NCBI GenBank assembly: GCA_028751875.1
Contig: CM054141.1
Span: 66,707,248-66,771,247, forward strand
Reading direction: 5' to 3'
From: Rapana venosa
Taxonomy: Eukaryota > Mollusca > Gastropoda > Neogastropoda > Muricidae
DNA: 64,000 nucleotides
Made by a program: the position numbers and the translations under genes. The notes under the pieces are model-generated. The model was not told the DNA's origin, searched no databases, and worked only from the letters and a program-made list of their open reading frames with translations. Positions 47,941 through 59,275 of the stretch are shown here, in pieces (position 1 is the first letter of the stretch; each line of letters starts with the position of its first letter).

Positions 47941-49770
47941 AGTTTTTTCATTGTTATGCATACAGTTATATAAGGAGGATGGGAATATAGCTGTGCAGTT
48001 GTACAGGGCTGTCTGTGGGAACATTTGCGGCAGTATTCGCCTGCTTCATGTCCCAAACGGGCCAGATATTCAAAATCGGCCAGGCGGTGTCCATCCTGAC
48101 ACTAAAAAGTGGGCGAGAACGGTGTCTGTTAGGACTAGACCCTCACATATCTATTCTGGGGGGGCCTTTTGCTTCGGTTGGTGAGTGGAGACGAACCCTG
48201 GACCTGGTCCAAGACGGAATCTGAGGCAAACCAGCCTGACGATGGTGCTGGTGGTCGTAGCACTATCGAACAGGAAAAGCTGCAGGGAAAACCAAAGTAA
48301 GTGCAGATATGGCCGAGCCAGCACAAACCTACAACTGTACACAGTAGACAGAGTCAACACACTCCCTTTTTATGAATTATAATTTTGTTCTCCTACAGTG
48401 GCTGGCCAGGAGGAAACACTTACCACGATGAGGGCCAAGATGAGAAATGGAGAAACTAGCTAAAGACAACAACAGAGACTATGAGGAGTTCAAATTCCAA
48501 ATGTTTGACAAACAGTGTTGATAGCCTTGAAAGAGGAAATGTGTGATATTTAAGACAAGACATGAACAATCTTATAGGACTGAAAATTTCGAGTTAAAAG
48601 CATTCACATAACAGACACTGATGGACAGAGTGAAAAAACTAGAAAAGAATGCAGACTTTCAAGTAAGCCGGTCAAGACGGAACAATATCATTATTCATGG
48701 TAAAAAAAAGAAAAAAACAAGGAAAAGAAAAGTAATGAGACTGGAACTAATGTGAAATTTTTTCGTGAAAAATCTTCTTCCGAAAAAATGGATGTAGCAA
48801 TGGAAGTATTGATAGTGGCACAGGATAAATTCTAAACACCAAATCTCCCATTATTGCCAGGTGTTGTTTTTATCAAATAAGCATAGAATATTGTAGGCTA
48901 AACTCTTGAAAGGTTTCAAAGATTTTTTGTAGATGACGATTTTTTCCAAAACGTGTTTAGAGATATTAGGCACAATCTGACCCCTTACATGAAGAGTGCT
49001 AGGGCAGAGGTGAAAAATATGTGAGAATGGTATTGTGATAATTGATCATTAATGGCGAAAGATGACCCTTAATGATCTTAAAAGAAGGGAATAGCTTGTT
49101 TGGCCGGCCCATACAATCATCCTGCCATAGTCCTCAATTGTACAGGGGGTAGTAAAAGTAAACAGACCCGGTCCATCAGCCTCAGTTCAGACACCTCATG
49201 TGAAAAGGCTTAGCCAGTGAGGCTCAGTTGTATGAAGTGAGGTGTGACACATTGCCCATGTGAAGGGCAGACAAAGAAGGGTCTGACCTGGCCTAGGTCT
49301 AACACCAGCTGAACATGTGTGGTTGTAGCAGTCTTCCATTAAAGAGCTCTTAAACTGATGTTGAAAGCATGACTGCTGTTCTTGTCATGTCTAAGTTATT
49401 TGTGAATAGTGTCAGTCTTAGGGTGTGGATCAATTGAATTGGTGGTAAATCCAGATAAAACAAATAAACACTTTTTATTTTTTGTCTTGGAACGTAAATG
49501 GATTGTTGTCAAAACAGTCCTGATAAAGAATTTTTATCTATGGGTAGTTTGATTTTATATTCTGACAAACATTCCTGTAAAAAATGTCCACCAGATGTTT
49601 TTCTGTTACGAAGCATTTCTGTAAGTGCAATTAAAGTTAGCCATCAAGGAGGCGTTCTAGTGGTTTAGTTTGTTTTAATAAGGCAGAGGTTTTTAACTGC
49701 TTTTGTGAATTGTTTTAGATGTTCCATATCCTAATATTTGCACTTTTCTCTGTGACTAATCTCTGCTTGT
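47941..49770 (+). mobile_element. LINE relic: ORF1 with 2A-like motif and RRM-type region, then endonuclease start
   Basis: VETNPGP (48185-48205) is the core of a 2A-like (StopGo) peptide. The Ser-Gly-Asp that should precede it is present at 48184-48192 but overlaps in another frame. Coiled-coil words (DRVKKLEK, about 48628) lead to SRSRRNNIIIHG near 48672-48705. RHNLTPYMKSARAEVKN near 48970-49020 is followed by an IDG-like end, the pattern of ORF1p of L1/CR1-type elements. FLSWNVNGLLSK near 49485-49515 starts ORF2 endonuclease and SHQGGVLVV follows. Frames are broken repeatedly. The endonuclease is cut off at 49770, where the duplicated segment begins. Confidence 0.8.
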
Positions 49771-50207
49771 AACAACGACAGTAGAACCTAGGAGTCTATA
49801 TTACGTCTTATTAGTCATGCGTGTGTGATAAAACACAGGAGGGAGAGGGAAGGCAAGAGTTCGAAGCTGACATCACTTCCAAGTGCAGATCTATACTTTG
49901 GTTGGTGTCAAGATCTAAGCTAAACAGACACAAGGTGAGGAAATTTTGATGCACCTGGTGCTTATGTTCTGGCCTTAAATCAATCATGAAGTGCTGAATT
50001 TTGTATAAAAAACTGCTCCTACCAAAAGGTGTGAGCACGTACTTTTGGTTTCCACATACGCTAAATATACATACGTACACACACACACACAATCCACACA
50101 CACACCACACACACATTAAACCACAAACCAAACACACACAACACACACAACGCACGCACACACACACACACACTAAAGCAATAAAACATTGCTTATAACC
50201 TTACTAT

Positions 50208-50256
<49 letters not shown>

Positions 50257-51308
50257 AGATGCCACATTCCGTTTTGTTGCAATAGTGAGAGTGTGATAGC
50301 ATGGTTTAGGCGATAATTGCATACTGCATTTATCATATCTCCTTCAACGTGTTAAGCTCGTTGAAAAGGTCTTTTGAATTTTTTAAAAACTGAGATCTGG
50401 TGAACCTTTACATTTTATTGGAGAAAAAGTCTGCATGCTCGTACTCACATATCCCTCACTATCTGTTAAAAAAGAACGTTCTTGTCAGGCCACACAACAT
50501 GCTGCCCAGCACTCCTGTCCTTGACTGTGGTTCTTTTTAGACAGTAAAAGCGATTTAGATAATATTTTATCTCATGAGATGAATGAAATAAGATTTTAGA
50601 TATTATTTTCATTCTGTAGATAATTGCCTAGATTTTAAAAAAAAAAGCTTCAGCTGGAGATCTTGCCCCTACCCCCAACTTTCACAAGGGGAAGGAGGGG
50701 GGGAGGGGGGGGTTCACCACCTCTTCCTTAGTCCATCATCTGTGGTAGATTTTGAGTCTACAAGGTTGGTTAATTGGCTCTGTTATTCCTGTAGCTTTGC
50801 ATGCTTCAGGTATTCATTGACAGCCTGAAGACATCTTTCTTTGCTATGAACTATGATTACTTGGCAAACACTGGGATTTATCTGCTGGCTATGGTGAAAC
50901 ATTTTCAGTATCGGAAATTCTTTAGAAAATCACCCTTGATACTGTAACACTCTCTCCAAGCTTTTGAATGGAGGCCTCTATTGTATTTGATTCAGAACTA
51001 TAATGATGAGATTCACAAAGAAACCTTAACTGTGTCTTTTAGACCTAGTGACAAGGCAAACACGAAATCTATCAAGAAGGATGGAATACATTCTTTCAAG
51101 AAAAGTGGAGGTGAATTCAATAAGTTACAGCGCGGAAAGGGCACCTAACAACACACACACACACACACACACACCTGACACACACAACACACACGACACA
51201 CACAACACACCCACACACACACACTCACACACACCACGCGCGCGCGCCGCGCGCGCGCAGCGCGCACAACCCCCCTCACCCACCCCCCCCCACCCACAAC
51301 ACGGGGGA

Positions 51309-51656
51309 CTGGATAGCCTGGTGGTTAGAGCGATAAATTCGTGATCTTCTGGACCCAGGTTCGAATCTCGTTTCCAAGGAATTTTCGCTCAGAAGTTAAG
51401 CATCAAAATCAAAAGTCCTTCGATGAGACTTTTAAAATATATAAACCGAGATCCCGTGTGCAAACGCACGTATAACATCTTTGCGCACACGTTAAAACCC
51501 GTCCCGCCGCTTTCCAAAGAGTAGCCATTGTGTGCCGTTGGAATGATGTGACAAAATTGAAGAAAACTACATACCCACGGGGACTAGATGATTGCTTATC
51601 ATTTATCATGTATTCATAAGTACTTAATGTATTCATTCGTCTTTCATACACTGTAT
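51309..51656 (+). mobile_element. tRNA-derived SINE (duplicate)
   Basis: Identical in all positions I compared to the SINE at 34928-35275, including A and B boxes. Confidence 0.85.
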
Positions 51657-52252
51657 GTGTTCATATTCTTGAAAAGTGTTCTTTAAACACACAATCACAC
51701 AAATTGTTGTGGTCTATTGTTTTGTTTGATTTAATTTATTCATTAGTGTTTTCCAATTCCACTTTTGAAGATCATTACTTTTGAGCTAGGTGTAATTTTT
51801 GTTTCAATTCCTTTTTATAGATTATTACGTTTCTTAGTGCGTTCTTTCTATGCTTGACCTTCTTTTTGTCTTAATTCCAAATAAGCCATGATTTGTGTCC
51901 GAGATAATGATTTTTTTGGTTTAAAAAATTCTTATCATTTTTTGTGCTCACAATCATTGGTACCTAAAGACACAGCCTTTACTTTTACTTTTGTTGTCAA
52001 ATCTTGTTTTATTGCATTTAGATTTAAACATACCACTAGCCATTTCCCCTTGTTTATTTCAGTTTCGACTTATGTCTGCTGTTGCTTCCCGAATTTGCAG
52101 AAACTGTGTTGTGGGTGTCTGGAGAAGACCAACTTATCAAACATCTTATCCATCTGCTGTAATTTCACATTGGCTGAATATAGCAAATGAGAGGCAGGAC
52201 AGCAGATGGCCAGTTTCCCTGCCTTAATGATTTTTCCCATCATGTGGTTCAG

Positions 52253-52288
<36 letters not shown>

Positions 52289-52554
52289 CATCATCATCCA
52301 TCATACATCAATCAAATATGGACTTTATATACGCTTGAATATTGTAAAAAGAAACAAATCGAAGAGCTTGCAACCAATCACTACACGCATGAACTTTCCT
52401 CAAATAACATAAGATATTTCAGTTTATGCACACACACACAACACACACACGCGCGCACGCACACACACACACACACACACTTCACACACACACACACACA
52501 CAAAATATAAAAATAACACACACGACACAAAACACACACACAAACACAACACAC

Positions 52555-54421
52555 TTAGGTGGTGATGTAGGAGGGAAGGATGCTTTGAAAAAGTAGGAAA
52601 CAGATATGAGGGGAAGTGTCAGGTAGGAAAAAGTGCGTTTGAGCTGGATTGAAGGTATCAAGTGAAGGCTTTTGACAAAGAGAAAGAGGAAGGTCATTCC
52701 CAGGTGATGGACCAGAAACAGAGAAAGAAGCTACGGCTAACAGTGGTATTTTGAATCTGGTGTTCGAAAGCACAAAGTATCTGCACTGAGCGAAGGAACG
52801 AGAGTATTACAGTGAAGACAGCTTACGGAGATAGAGGGTGCAGATTTGTGAAGACATTTGAAACAGAGGTGTTTGACTTAAACTTCAGTCTTTGTGAGAC
52901 AGGCAGCCATAGGAGTAGATCAGGCAGAAGCGGAGTGATTTGGTTCAGATTTTTTCTTTCTTAAACCAGTCGAGCTGCAGAGTTTTTGTATGCGTTGAAG
53001 AAAGGAATGGATGATAGGCGGGAAGCCAACCAAAAGAGATTACAGTAGTCTAAATGAGAAAGAATAAGAGATTACACAGTTGGACGTTGTGTCAGTGGAC
53101 CAGATACTTGCGAATTGGCGTTATGCACCGGAATTGATATAGCAAGACTGGGCTAGTCCCCCCAGGGCGTGATGAATTTTTTCATAGAGTGTGTTTCTAG
53201 AACTACTGACCTAAACACTTCACGAGTTGGCCAAAGAACTGTCGAATGCCGAATTCTATTACAGCTGCTGCTATGGAGGAAAGTTTTTGTAGGGCCCATA
53301 GAGCATGGCTTCGGTTTTTGTCAGCATTAAGTTGTAACTTGTCTGAGTCAACCATTTATAAATGTCTTGAAGGCAGTAAACATATTTTGTCGGTAGTGGA
53401 AGGCAAGTTTTCAACAGTATCCACTGCGTTGAAGCTGCATATCATCGGCATAGAAATGGTGACCGAATATGATGGTGTTTATTATATGTGAGAGTGGAGG
53501 CATAAGATATTGAAGAGAACAGGGCCCAGAACAGATCCATGGGACTCCACATTCCAGTTTGACAGGTCTGATTGAGTTTTGTTTATGATAACTTTTTGGA
53601 TTCGGTCTTGTGGAGGTATGAACGAACCAGTGAGGCTGTGCAATTAATACCAAAACGTTTTTGGAGGCGAGAAAGAAGAAATTGATGTAATCTATAATGT
53701 CGAAGTGCCTGCAGATAAGTCGAGAAGAGTGAGGAGAGAGATTTTTTCATGCGTCAGAAGCGAGTAGAAATGTATCCAATAAGTGGACTAGGGTGGTTCA
53801 GTAACAGTGGATAGGGCAATAGCAATTGAAAAAGGGGCAGGAGATCATTGGAATGAAGGGGAATTGTTGAGCTGTTTGAAAACAACTTTTTCTATACTTA
53901 AGGATACAAAAGGTAAGTTATACAGTCAATAATTCTTCAGATGTTTGGGATTGAGGTCGTGCTTTTTCAGTAGAGGTGTGACTATTGCGGTTTTAAGCGC
54001 TGATTGTACAATTTCCTGACAGTAAGAGATGAGTTTACTATTTTCATTATAATAGTACAAGTTGTATAAGGCATTGGAGAAATCAGAGCAGGTAAGGGAT
54101 CAAGGTCGCATGATTTTATAGTCATATTCCTCAGAATTTGTCGTGATTTCTTTTTTCATACTTGTTGATGAAAGGAGAAGAGAGGAATGCCCAGTAACAG
54201 GGATCAGGAGCCCGGGGCTGGAAAGGATCCTGACGAGTCTGGACGATTTGCGGACTTTGTCTGAAAAGAAGGAAATAAAAGATGGATGGAACCTCAGACA
54301 GCAGTGTTTTTTGGTAGCAAAGGAGTTTGTGTTTTTTGCAGATCCAAGAGATTATTAATGGTGAAGGAAAAAGAGATTTTATGGATGTAGCGCAAGAACA
54401 TGGAATAGTAGGTGTCTGTCT
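52555..54421 (-). mobile_element. LINE reverse transcriptase relic (duplicate)
   Basis: Offset by 16381 from 36174-38040, with the same HFYADDMQLQ block and the same frame breaks. An independent genomic insertion would not share every indel. Confidence 0.85.
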
Positions 54422-55597
54422 TTGTTTGAATGGATTAAGTGTTTGACTTGTTTTACTTGTTTACGGAGAAAAGCTGTTTAGTTGGGATTTCGTATTGACT
54501 TCCGCCACCGCCGTTCTTAGTTGCACGTTTGCGCTTCGCTATCAATATATCGCGAGATACCATGGCGCATCAGGTCTGTCAGGCAGGAGAATGCTCTATA
54601 GGAGGTGCAAGTGCTCGTCAAGCAATTGGCAAGAGGACAGTGTTATAGTGTTCACGAGGTCATTTGGTCAGAGTTTGTGAAAACGTTCCGACGCTTGTGA
54701 AGAAAATTATAAATAGTCAGAAACAATGCAGCTGAGGACCGAAGGAAAGGCATATTTGGACGATAATGCGGCAATAATAACATCTCTACTGCAAGGTTAA
54801 AGCAAAAACCCCAATAAACCAACAACTCTTGAGACGTCATTGCTTTTTCAGACGCAAAAAGGTCGATCGTTATGTGGTAATTCTGTGGATAGAATGCAGA
54901 CCCAAGAAGGCATGTCGCCATTGACATGAAACACAGACGCCAAACACTGCCAAATTAAGTCGCTGCTTTCCGAATCATTCTGCAACAGCCTGAATTTCAC
55001 AGTAAACTTGTCACTGCTAGTACTTTTTTCAGTTAAAGTGCGTAGAAATCTGTCTGTCCTGTCTGTCTGTCCTGTCTTCTGTCTTCCTATCTGTCTGTCT
55101 GTCTGTCTGTCTTCTGTCGTCTGTCTCTCTCCTCTCTCTCTCACTCTCATCTCGTCCTCACTCCTCTCTCTCTCTCTCTCTTTCTCTCTCAAGCTGAAGT
55201 ACAATTAACACTTTTCAAAGTTCAGTTGTACAGTGTTCAGTGATCTCTCTCTCTCCTCTCTCTCATCTCTCAGTCTCGTACTCTCTCACATCTCTCTCTC
55301 CTCTCTCGTTCTCTCTCTCTCTCTCATCTCTGGCTGAAGTACATACAATAACACTTTTTAAAGTTCAGTGTTCACTGTCCAGTGTTCTCTGCTCCAGGAA
55401 AAGGAATAGGGGCTGTTACACAGAGCTCCCCATAAATCTTCCGTTATACTGTCAACAAGCCCAGTATACTGGACTTGCAGCAGTTGTAGGGAGACAAGGA
55501 TAAGGCCCTGCTACAACCCCATCCACCAGCTAGAAAATAACAGGCGTAGCCGACATCAAGACCGTCAATGTTGCGGTACCTGAAACCAGTGCGCCTC

Positions 55598-56416
55598 ACA
55601 GTATGTAGTTGTAGTGTAAGTTGTAGTGTAGTGAAAGTGTGGGGTAGTGTAGGTGTAGTGTAGTGTAGTTGTAGTGTTAGTGTGATGTGGTGTTCGTGTA
55701 GTGTAGTGTAGATAGTGTAGTGTTGTGTTGTGTTGTAGTGTATGTATGTAGTGCATTTAGTGTATAGTGTATGGTATTAGTTAGTTAGTGGTAGTGTAGT
55801 GTAGTTGTATTGTATTTTATTGTTTGTATGTAGTGTGGTGTAGTGTTGTGTATGTAGTGTGATGTGGTTGTCGTGTAGTGGTAGATGTTGTATTTGTTAG
55901 TGTAGTGTAGTGTAGTGTATGTTAGTGTAGTGTATGAATGTATTGTAGTGTAGTGTAATGTAGTGTAGGTACTAGTGTAGTGTATGTATGTAGAGTAATT
56001 GTATTAAGTGTATGTATTAGAGTGTAGTGAATGTAGTGTCGTTAGTGTAGTGATGTAGTGTAGTGTAGTGTAATGTAGTGTAGTGTATGTAGTGACGTGT
56101 AGTGTATGTAGTGGGTACGTAGTTAGTGTAGTAATGTAGGTAGTGTAGTGAAGTGAGTGTATGTAGTGTATGTAGTTATGTATGTAGTGTATGTATGTAA
56201 GTGAATGTGTAGTAGTGAAGTGTATGTAGTAAAGTGAGTGGAGTTTTTGTTTGTTGTGGTGGGGTGTGTGTTGGTGTGGTGTGGAGGGAGGGGGTGGTGT
56301 GGTGTGTGGGATGGTGTGGGGTGGTGTAGTGGTGGAGTGGGGGTGTGGAGTGGGTGATGTGGAGTGTTTGGTGGGTTGGATGGTGTAGTGTTTGAGGGTT
56401 GGTGGTGTGGGGGTGG
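55598..56416 (+). repeat. GTGTA-type array (duplicate, truncated)
   Basis: Follows the first copy base for base up to GGTGTGGGGGTGG, then stops at 56416, where the first copy continues for more than 200 further bases. Confidence 0.93.
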
Positions 56417-56582
56417 CATGGTGGCAGCCATGGATGATGGCGTCGGCCAGATCATGCAGACCCTGAAGAAGTTCCGTGTGCACAGGAAGTTCATCACCAT
56501 CGTCACCAGCGACAACGGAGGGGCCATAGGTGCTGGCGCCAGCAACTTTCCCCTGAGGGGAAATAAACAGTCTGTGTACGAG
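56417..56582 (+). CDS. Arylsulfatase, internal exon truncated at its 5' side
   Basis: MVAAMDDGVGQI begins at 56418 and corresponds to the conserved GMV..(L/M)D..(V/I)G helix of type I sulfatases. FITIVTSDNGG holds the metal-binding Asp-Asn, and NFPLRGNKQSVYE leads to the exon end. The donor is GAG|GTAGGT after 56582, phase 0. No acceptor exists upstream, because the preceding bases belong to the GTGTA array. Coding sequence for roughly the central part of the protein, between ...YLPS in exon 2 and this helix, is absent from the window. Confidence 0.88.
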
Positions 56583-56629
56583 GTAGGTCAGTAGATGTGT
56601 CTGTGTGTTTTGAAGCATTCCTTTGCTAA

Positions 56630-56870
56630 AGGTGACATCTTGAATGCCTCGTATCTTTTCTTAAGAGTTCTCAAGTCGTACCGCGATCAGCAGCTTGTGC
56701 GCAAAGCAACTGCCATCTTGGCTGATCCTTCCCATGCTGTCTTCGGAATTTCAGTTGTTGCCTTCAGGATCGCCGTTTTCGGTGCTCCAACAGTAAAACA
56801 AATAGAAAAAGAAATTCTTTTAATCCAGAAGTCATTTGAATTCTATATTCAAAACAACACTGACCAAACA
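56630..56870 (+). mobile_element. LINE ORF2 3'-terminal relic in an intron
   Basis: RKATAILADPSHAVFG, then in shifted frames KTNRKRNSFNP, resembles the C-terminal block of many LINE ORF2 proteins (ILADPSH..., ...KTNR.KNSF.P.AI). Two frame changes are needed. Confidence 0.6.
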
Positions 56871-56899
56871 GTTTTACATTCTCTGATAAACCTCCCTGA

Positions 56900-57330
56900 T
56901 TGTCAAGTGTGTGTGGGTGTGGGTGTGTGGTCATGAAAATAAGTACTCCTGTATTTTACTTTTGGCTTAAATGATTTTTAGGTTGTGTGCGCATAAGTTT
57001 ATGTCTTTACTAGTCAATGGTCATTATGGTGCGCGCGCGTGTGTGTATGTGGGTGTTTACTAGTCAATAGTCTATATAAGATTGTGTTCATATATTGAAG
57101 CGTGTGTATGGGTGAGCAAATGTGTGCGTGTGTGAGTGCGCGCATGCGTGCACGCGTAAATTATAAGTTTATAATTATGTCTTTTCCAATCAATGGTTTT
57201 TGGGTTGTTTTCTTTACAATATTGTATTTCTACATTGGTGTGTGTGGGTATGTATGTGTGTGTATGTGTGTGCGCGTGCATACGTCATGCGTGTGTGTGC
57301 ACGCGCCTGGGTTTGTGTGTTGCTGATATA
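56900..57330 (+). repeat. Dispersed GT-rich patches
   Basis: Several short GTGTGT and GCGCGT tracts (56909-56930, 57034-57050, 57110-57150, 57237-57315) in an otherwise unremarkable intron. Confidence 0.7.
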
Positions 57331-57479
57331 TATATTTTTTTAAGCTATCTTGGAATGTTCATAACAAATTGAAACGTATTTTTCGTGTGTCATTTGAGAT
57401 AACCATACGTATCAATGTGCCTGTCAGTATTGTAATTTCCCTTCATGGGATGATTACAGTGTGTTTGACTTGACTTGAC

Positions 57480-57910
57480 TAAGAGTTCTTCAGGGACATG
57501 GAGGCTAAGTACAGATGATAGATCATCCAGCTATGTGAGCACATGGCAGAAGCAATGGCCAAAGTGTTGATCATCGCACTAGTCCTGAAATCACTCCATC
57601 ACTGGTACAAACCTTGCCGGCTGGAACAAAGGCGAGGTCTTCCCAGATTATTTTGCCATGTCCACTTGTCTGCAAACTTGCAAGTGCCTTACTCTCCTTT
57701 CTGTATTCATGCACGTGGAATATCAAGTATGCAGTTCAAGACCTGGTAATTTATGTCAGCTTAAGTACCAGGTAGAAAACTGCACTAGCATTACAGTTCC
57801 AAGTTGCGATTTTGACGTTGATCTGTGTTTGTTTACATCAATCCTGTAAGCCACAAAGGCCGAGTACATACGTGGACATTGTAATAAATGTTGATTAAAA
57901 AAAAGTGTAG
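57480..57910 (+). other. Intron sequence ending in AATAAA and an A-run
   Basis: AATAAA at 57882 is followed about ten bases later by an A-run. This could be the 3' end of a processed copy or retroelement. No protein family recognised upstream. Confidence 0.35.
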
Positions 57911-58241
57911 AATTGTACAAAGTACGGCTCCTATGTTAATTCATCAACGAATACTGTCAACAACAACAGTAACTTTACACTACACTTACACAATCATGTA
58001 GATATAAAGACAACTGTCTTTTTCTCTCTTTAGGGGGGAAGTATTAATTTTCTGTCCCCTCTCAAAATTCAATGGACACAAACTAATGTGAGAAAAGTAA
58101 AGTTTCACACAAAGCTTCGTATTTGAATAGGAACCAAATTTAATAGATTTGGAAGAGGGTTTGTAAAAGGAGGAGATTCGTGACTGGGTAGAAATGCATA
58201 CGTTTGTTTACATGTGGTGTGGATGCTTATGGTAAAATCTG

Positions 58242-58242
<1 letters not shown>
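57911..58242. other. Intron sequence, nothing recognised
   Basis: AT-rich, no coding or repeat signal beyond short T-runs. Confidence 0.4.

Positions 58243-58316
<74 letters not shown>
58243..58316 (+). repeat. (GT)n tract directly upstream of a splice acceptor
   Basis: About 36 uninterrupted GT units end within 10 bases of the acceptor TTGTGCAG at 58315-58322, taking the place of an ordinary polypyrimidine tract. Confidence 0.97.
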
Positions 58317-58322
58317 GTGCAG

Positions 58323-58470
58323 GGAGGAACACGAGTCAGAACATTGCTCCATGCTCCCAAATATCTGAAGAAGGGCAAGAAGACGGGCAGGTATGAGGGC
58401 CTGGTTCACATCACTGACATGCTGCCCACTCTGCTGGAGGCCGCCAAAGGAAACCTCTCCGTGCTGCCCA
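58323..58470 (+). CDS. Arylsulfatase, internal exon
   Basis: The acceptor GTGCAG precedes 58323 and joins in phase 0, giving YEGGTRVRTLLHAP across the junction, the conserved E-G-G-x-R region of type I sulfatases. HITDMLPTLLEAA is the conserved (H/S)-(I/V)-x-D-x-(L/M/W)-P-T segment. The exon is 148 bases and ends in phase 1 at CCCA|GTATGA. No frame break was found inside it. Confidence 0.93.
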
Positions 58471-58483
58471 GTATGAAATGTTG

Positions 58484-58524
<41 letters not shown>

Positions 58525-58556
58525 ATCTCTCTCTCTCTCTATCTCTCTCTCTCTCT

Positions 58557-58588
<32 letters not shown>
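58484..58588 (+). repeat. (CT)n tract just after the splice donor
   Basis: About 100 bases of CT, starting 14 bases beyond the exon end, with a few A and TT interruptions. Confidence 0.95.
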
Positions 58589-58591
<3 letters not shown>

Positions 58592-58889
58592 AAGACAGCA
58601 TCAATCTGATCTTTCCCCATATCCACTGGGTTTCAAAATGAGACACTATTACAATTCCACCAGTTTAAAAGTGAACTTACAGCAAGTCACTGACTTCACG
58701 AAGGAGGCTATCTTAGGAACATAAAAAAGTTTTAAGAGGCAAAGAAGATGAAACAAAAAATATTTGCAAACATTCATGGTTGGCGCTAACAACAAAACTC
58801 TTATTAACAAAGCGTTGGAGAAACATGTAGGCAAAGCAAAAGGTAACCTAACAGGACATTCTGAAACCAATTCAGGACCTAACCAAAAG

Positions 58890-59070
58890 GAACAGGTCTA
58901 GTTTATATAGACTGTTTGACACACAAGTCAATCGAATTTTATCTCATGCCTCTAAAAACTGGGGCTTAGTCCATTTTCGTGCGGTTGAAGCTCTCCACTT
59001 CTCTGCTTGTAAAACGCTTTTATATGTAGCTCCTAAAACTCCCATGACAAACAACTTCTGATTGGGAAGA
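58890..59070 (+). mobile_element. LINE ORF2 fragment in an intron
   Basis: An uninterrupted reading of RLFDTQVNRILSHASKNWGL and FSACKTLLYVAPKTPMTNN resembles the post-RT region of LINE ORF2 (...F..Q...ILxYxSExWG...). It ends about 45 bases before the next exon's acceptor. Confidence 0.65.
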
Positions 59071-59112
59071 CGTGAGCAGTGCTGTGGCCTGACAGTGAGA
59101 CCTGCATTGCAG

Positions 59113-59275
59113 AGGACATAGACGGGATGAGCGCCTGGAGGGCCATCAGGAACGGCAGGGCCACGAAGAGACACTGGATGGTCTACAACATCGACAGCAC
59201 CAGGAAACTGGGAGCTCTCCGATTCAAGAATGGAACAGACGACTTCAAGCTCATCTACAGCGACCTTTCTGTAAC
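59113..59275 (+). CDS. Arylsulfatase, internal exon
   Basis: The acceptor CATTGCAG precedes 59113. The first two bases complete a Lys codon with the A left by the previous exon. DIDGMSAWRAI matches the conserved (L/I)-D-G-x-x-x-W region. TKRHWMVYNID is the site where family members read (R)-x-x-x-L-(H/Y)-N-(I/L)-D. The exon then runs to LIYSDLSVT and ends in phase 2 at AAC|GTAAGA, a strong donor. The reading frame is intact. Confidence 0.93.

Larger units (their letters stand above)
49771..56416 (+). repeat. Large duplicated segment, copy 2
   Basis: Counterpart of 33397-40033. It contains second copies of the (CA)n/(GA)n tracts, the SINE, the LINE RT relic, the CT/CTGT tracts and the GTGTA array. 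Both borders are abrupt: on the left it truncates a LINE endonuclease, on the right it runs directly into coding sequence of the sulfatase. That makes this the copy most likely to be misplaced. Confidence 0.9.
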
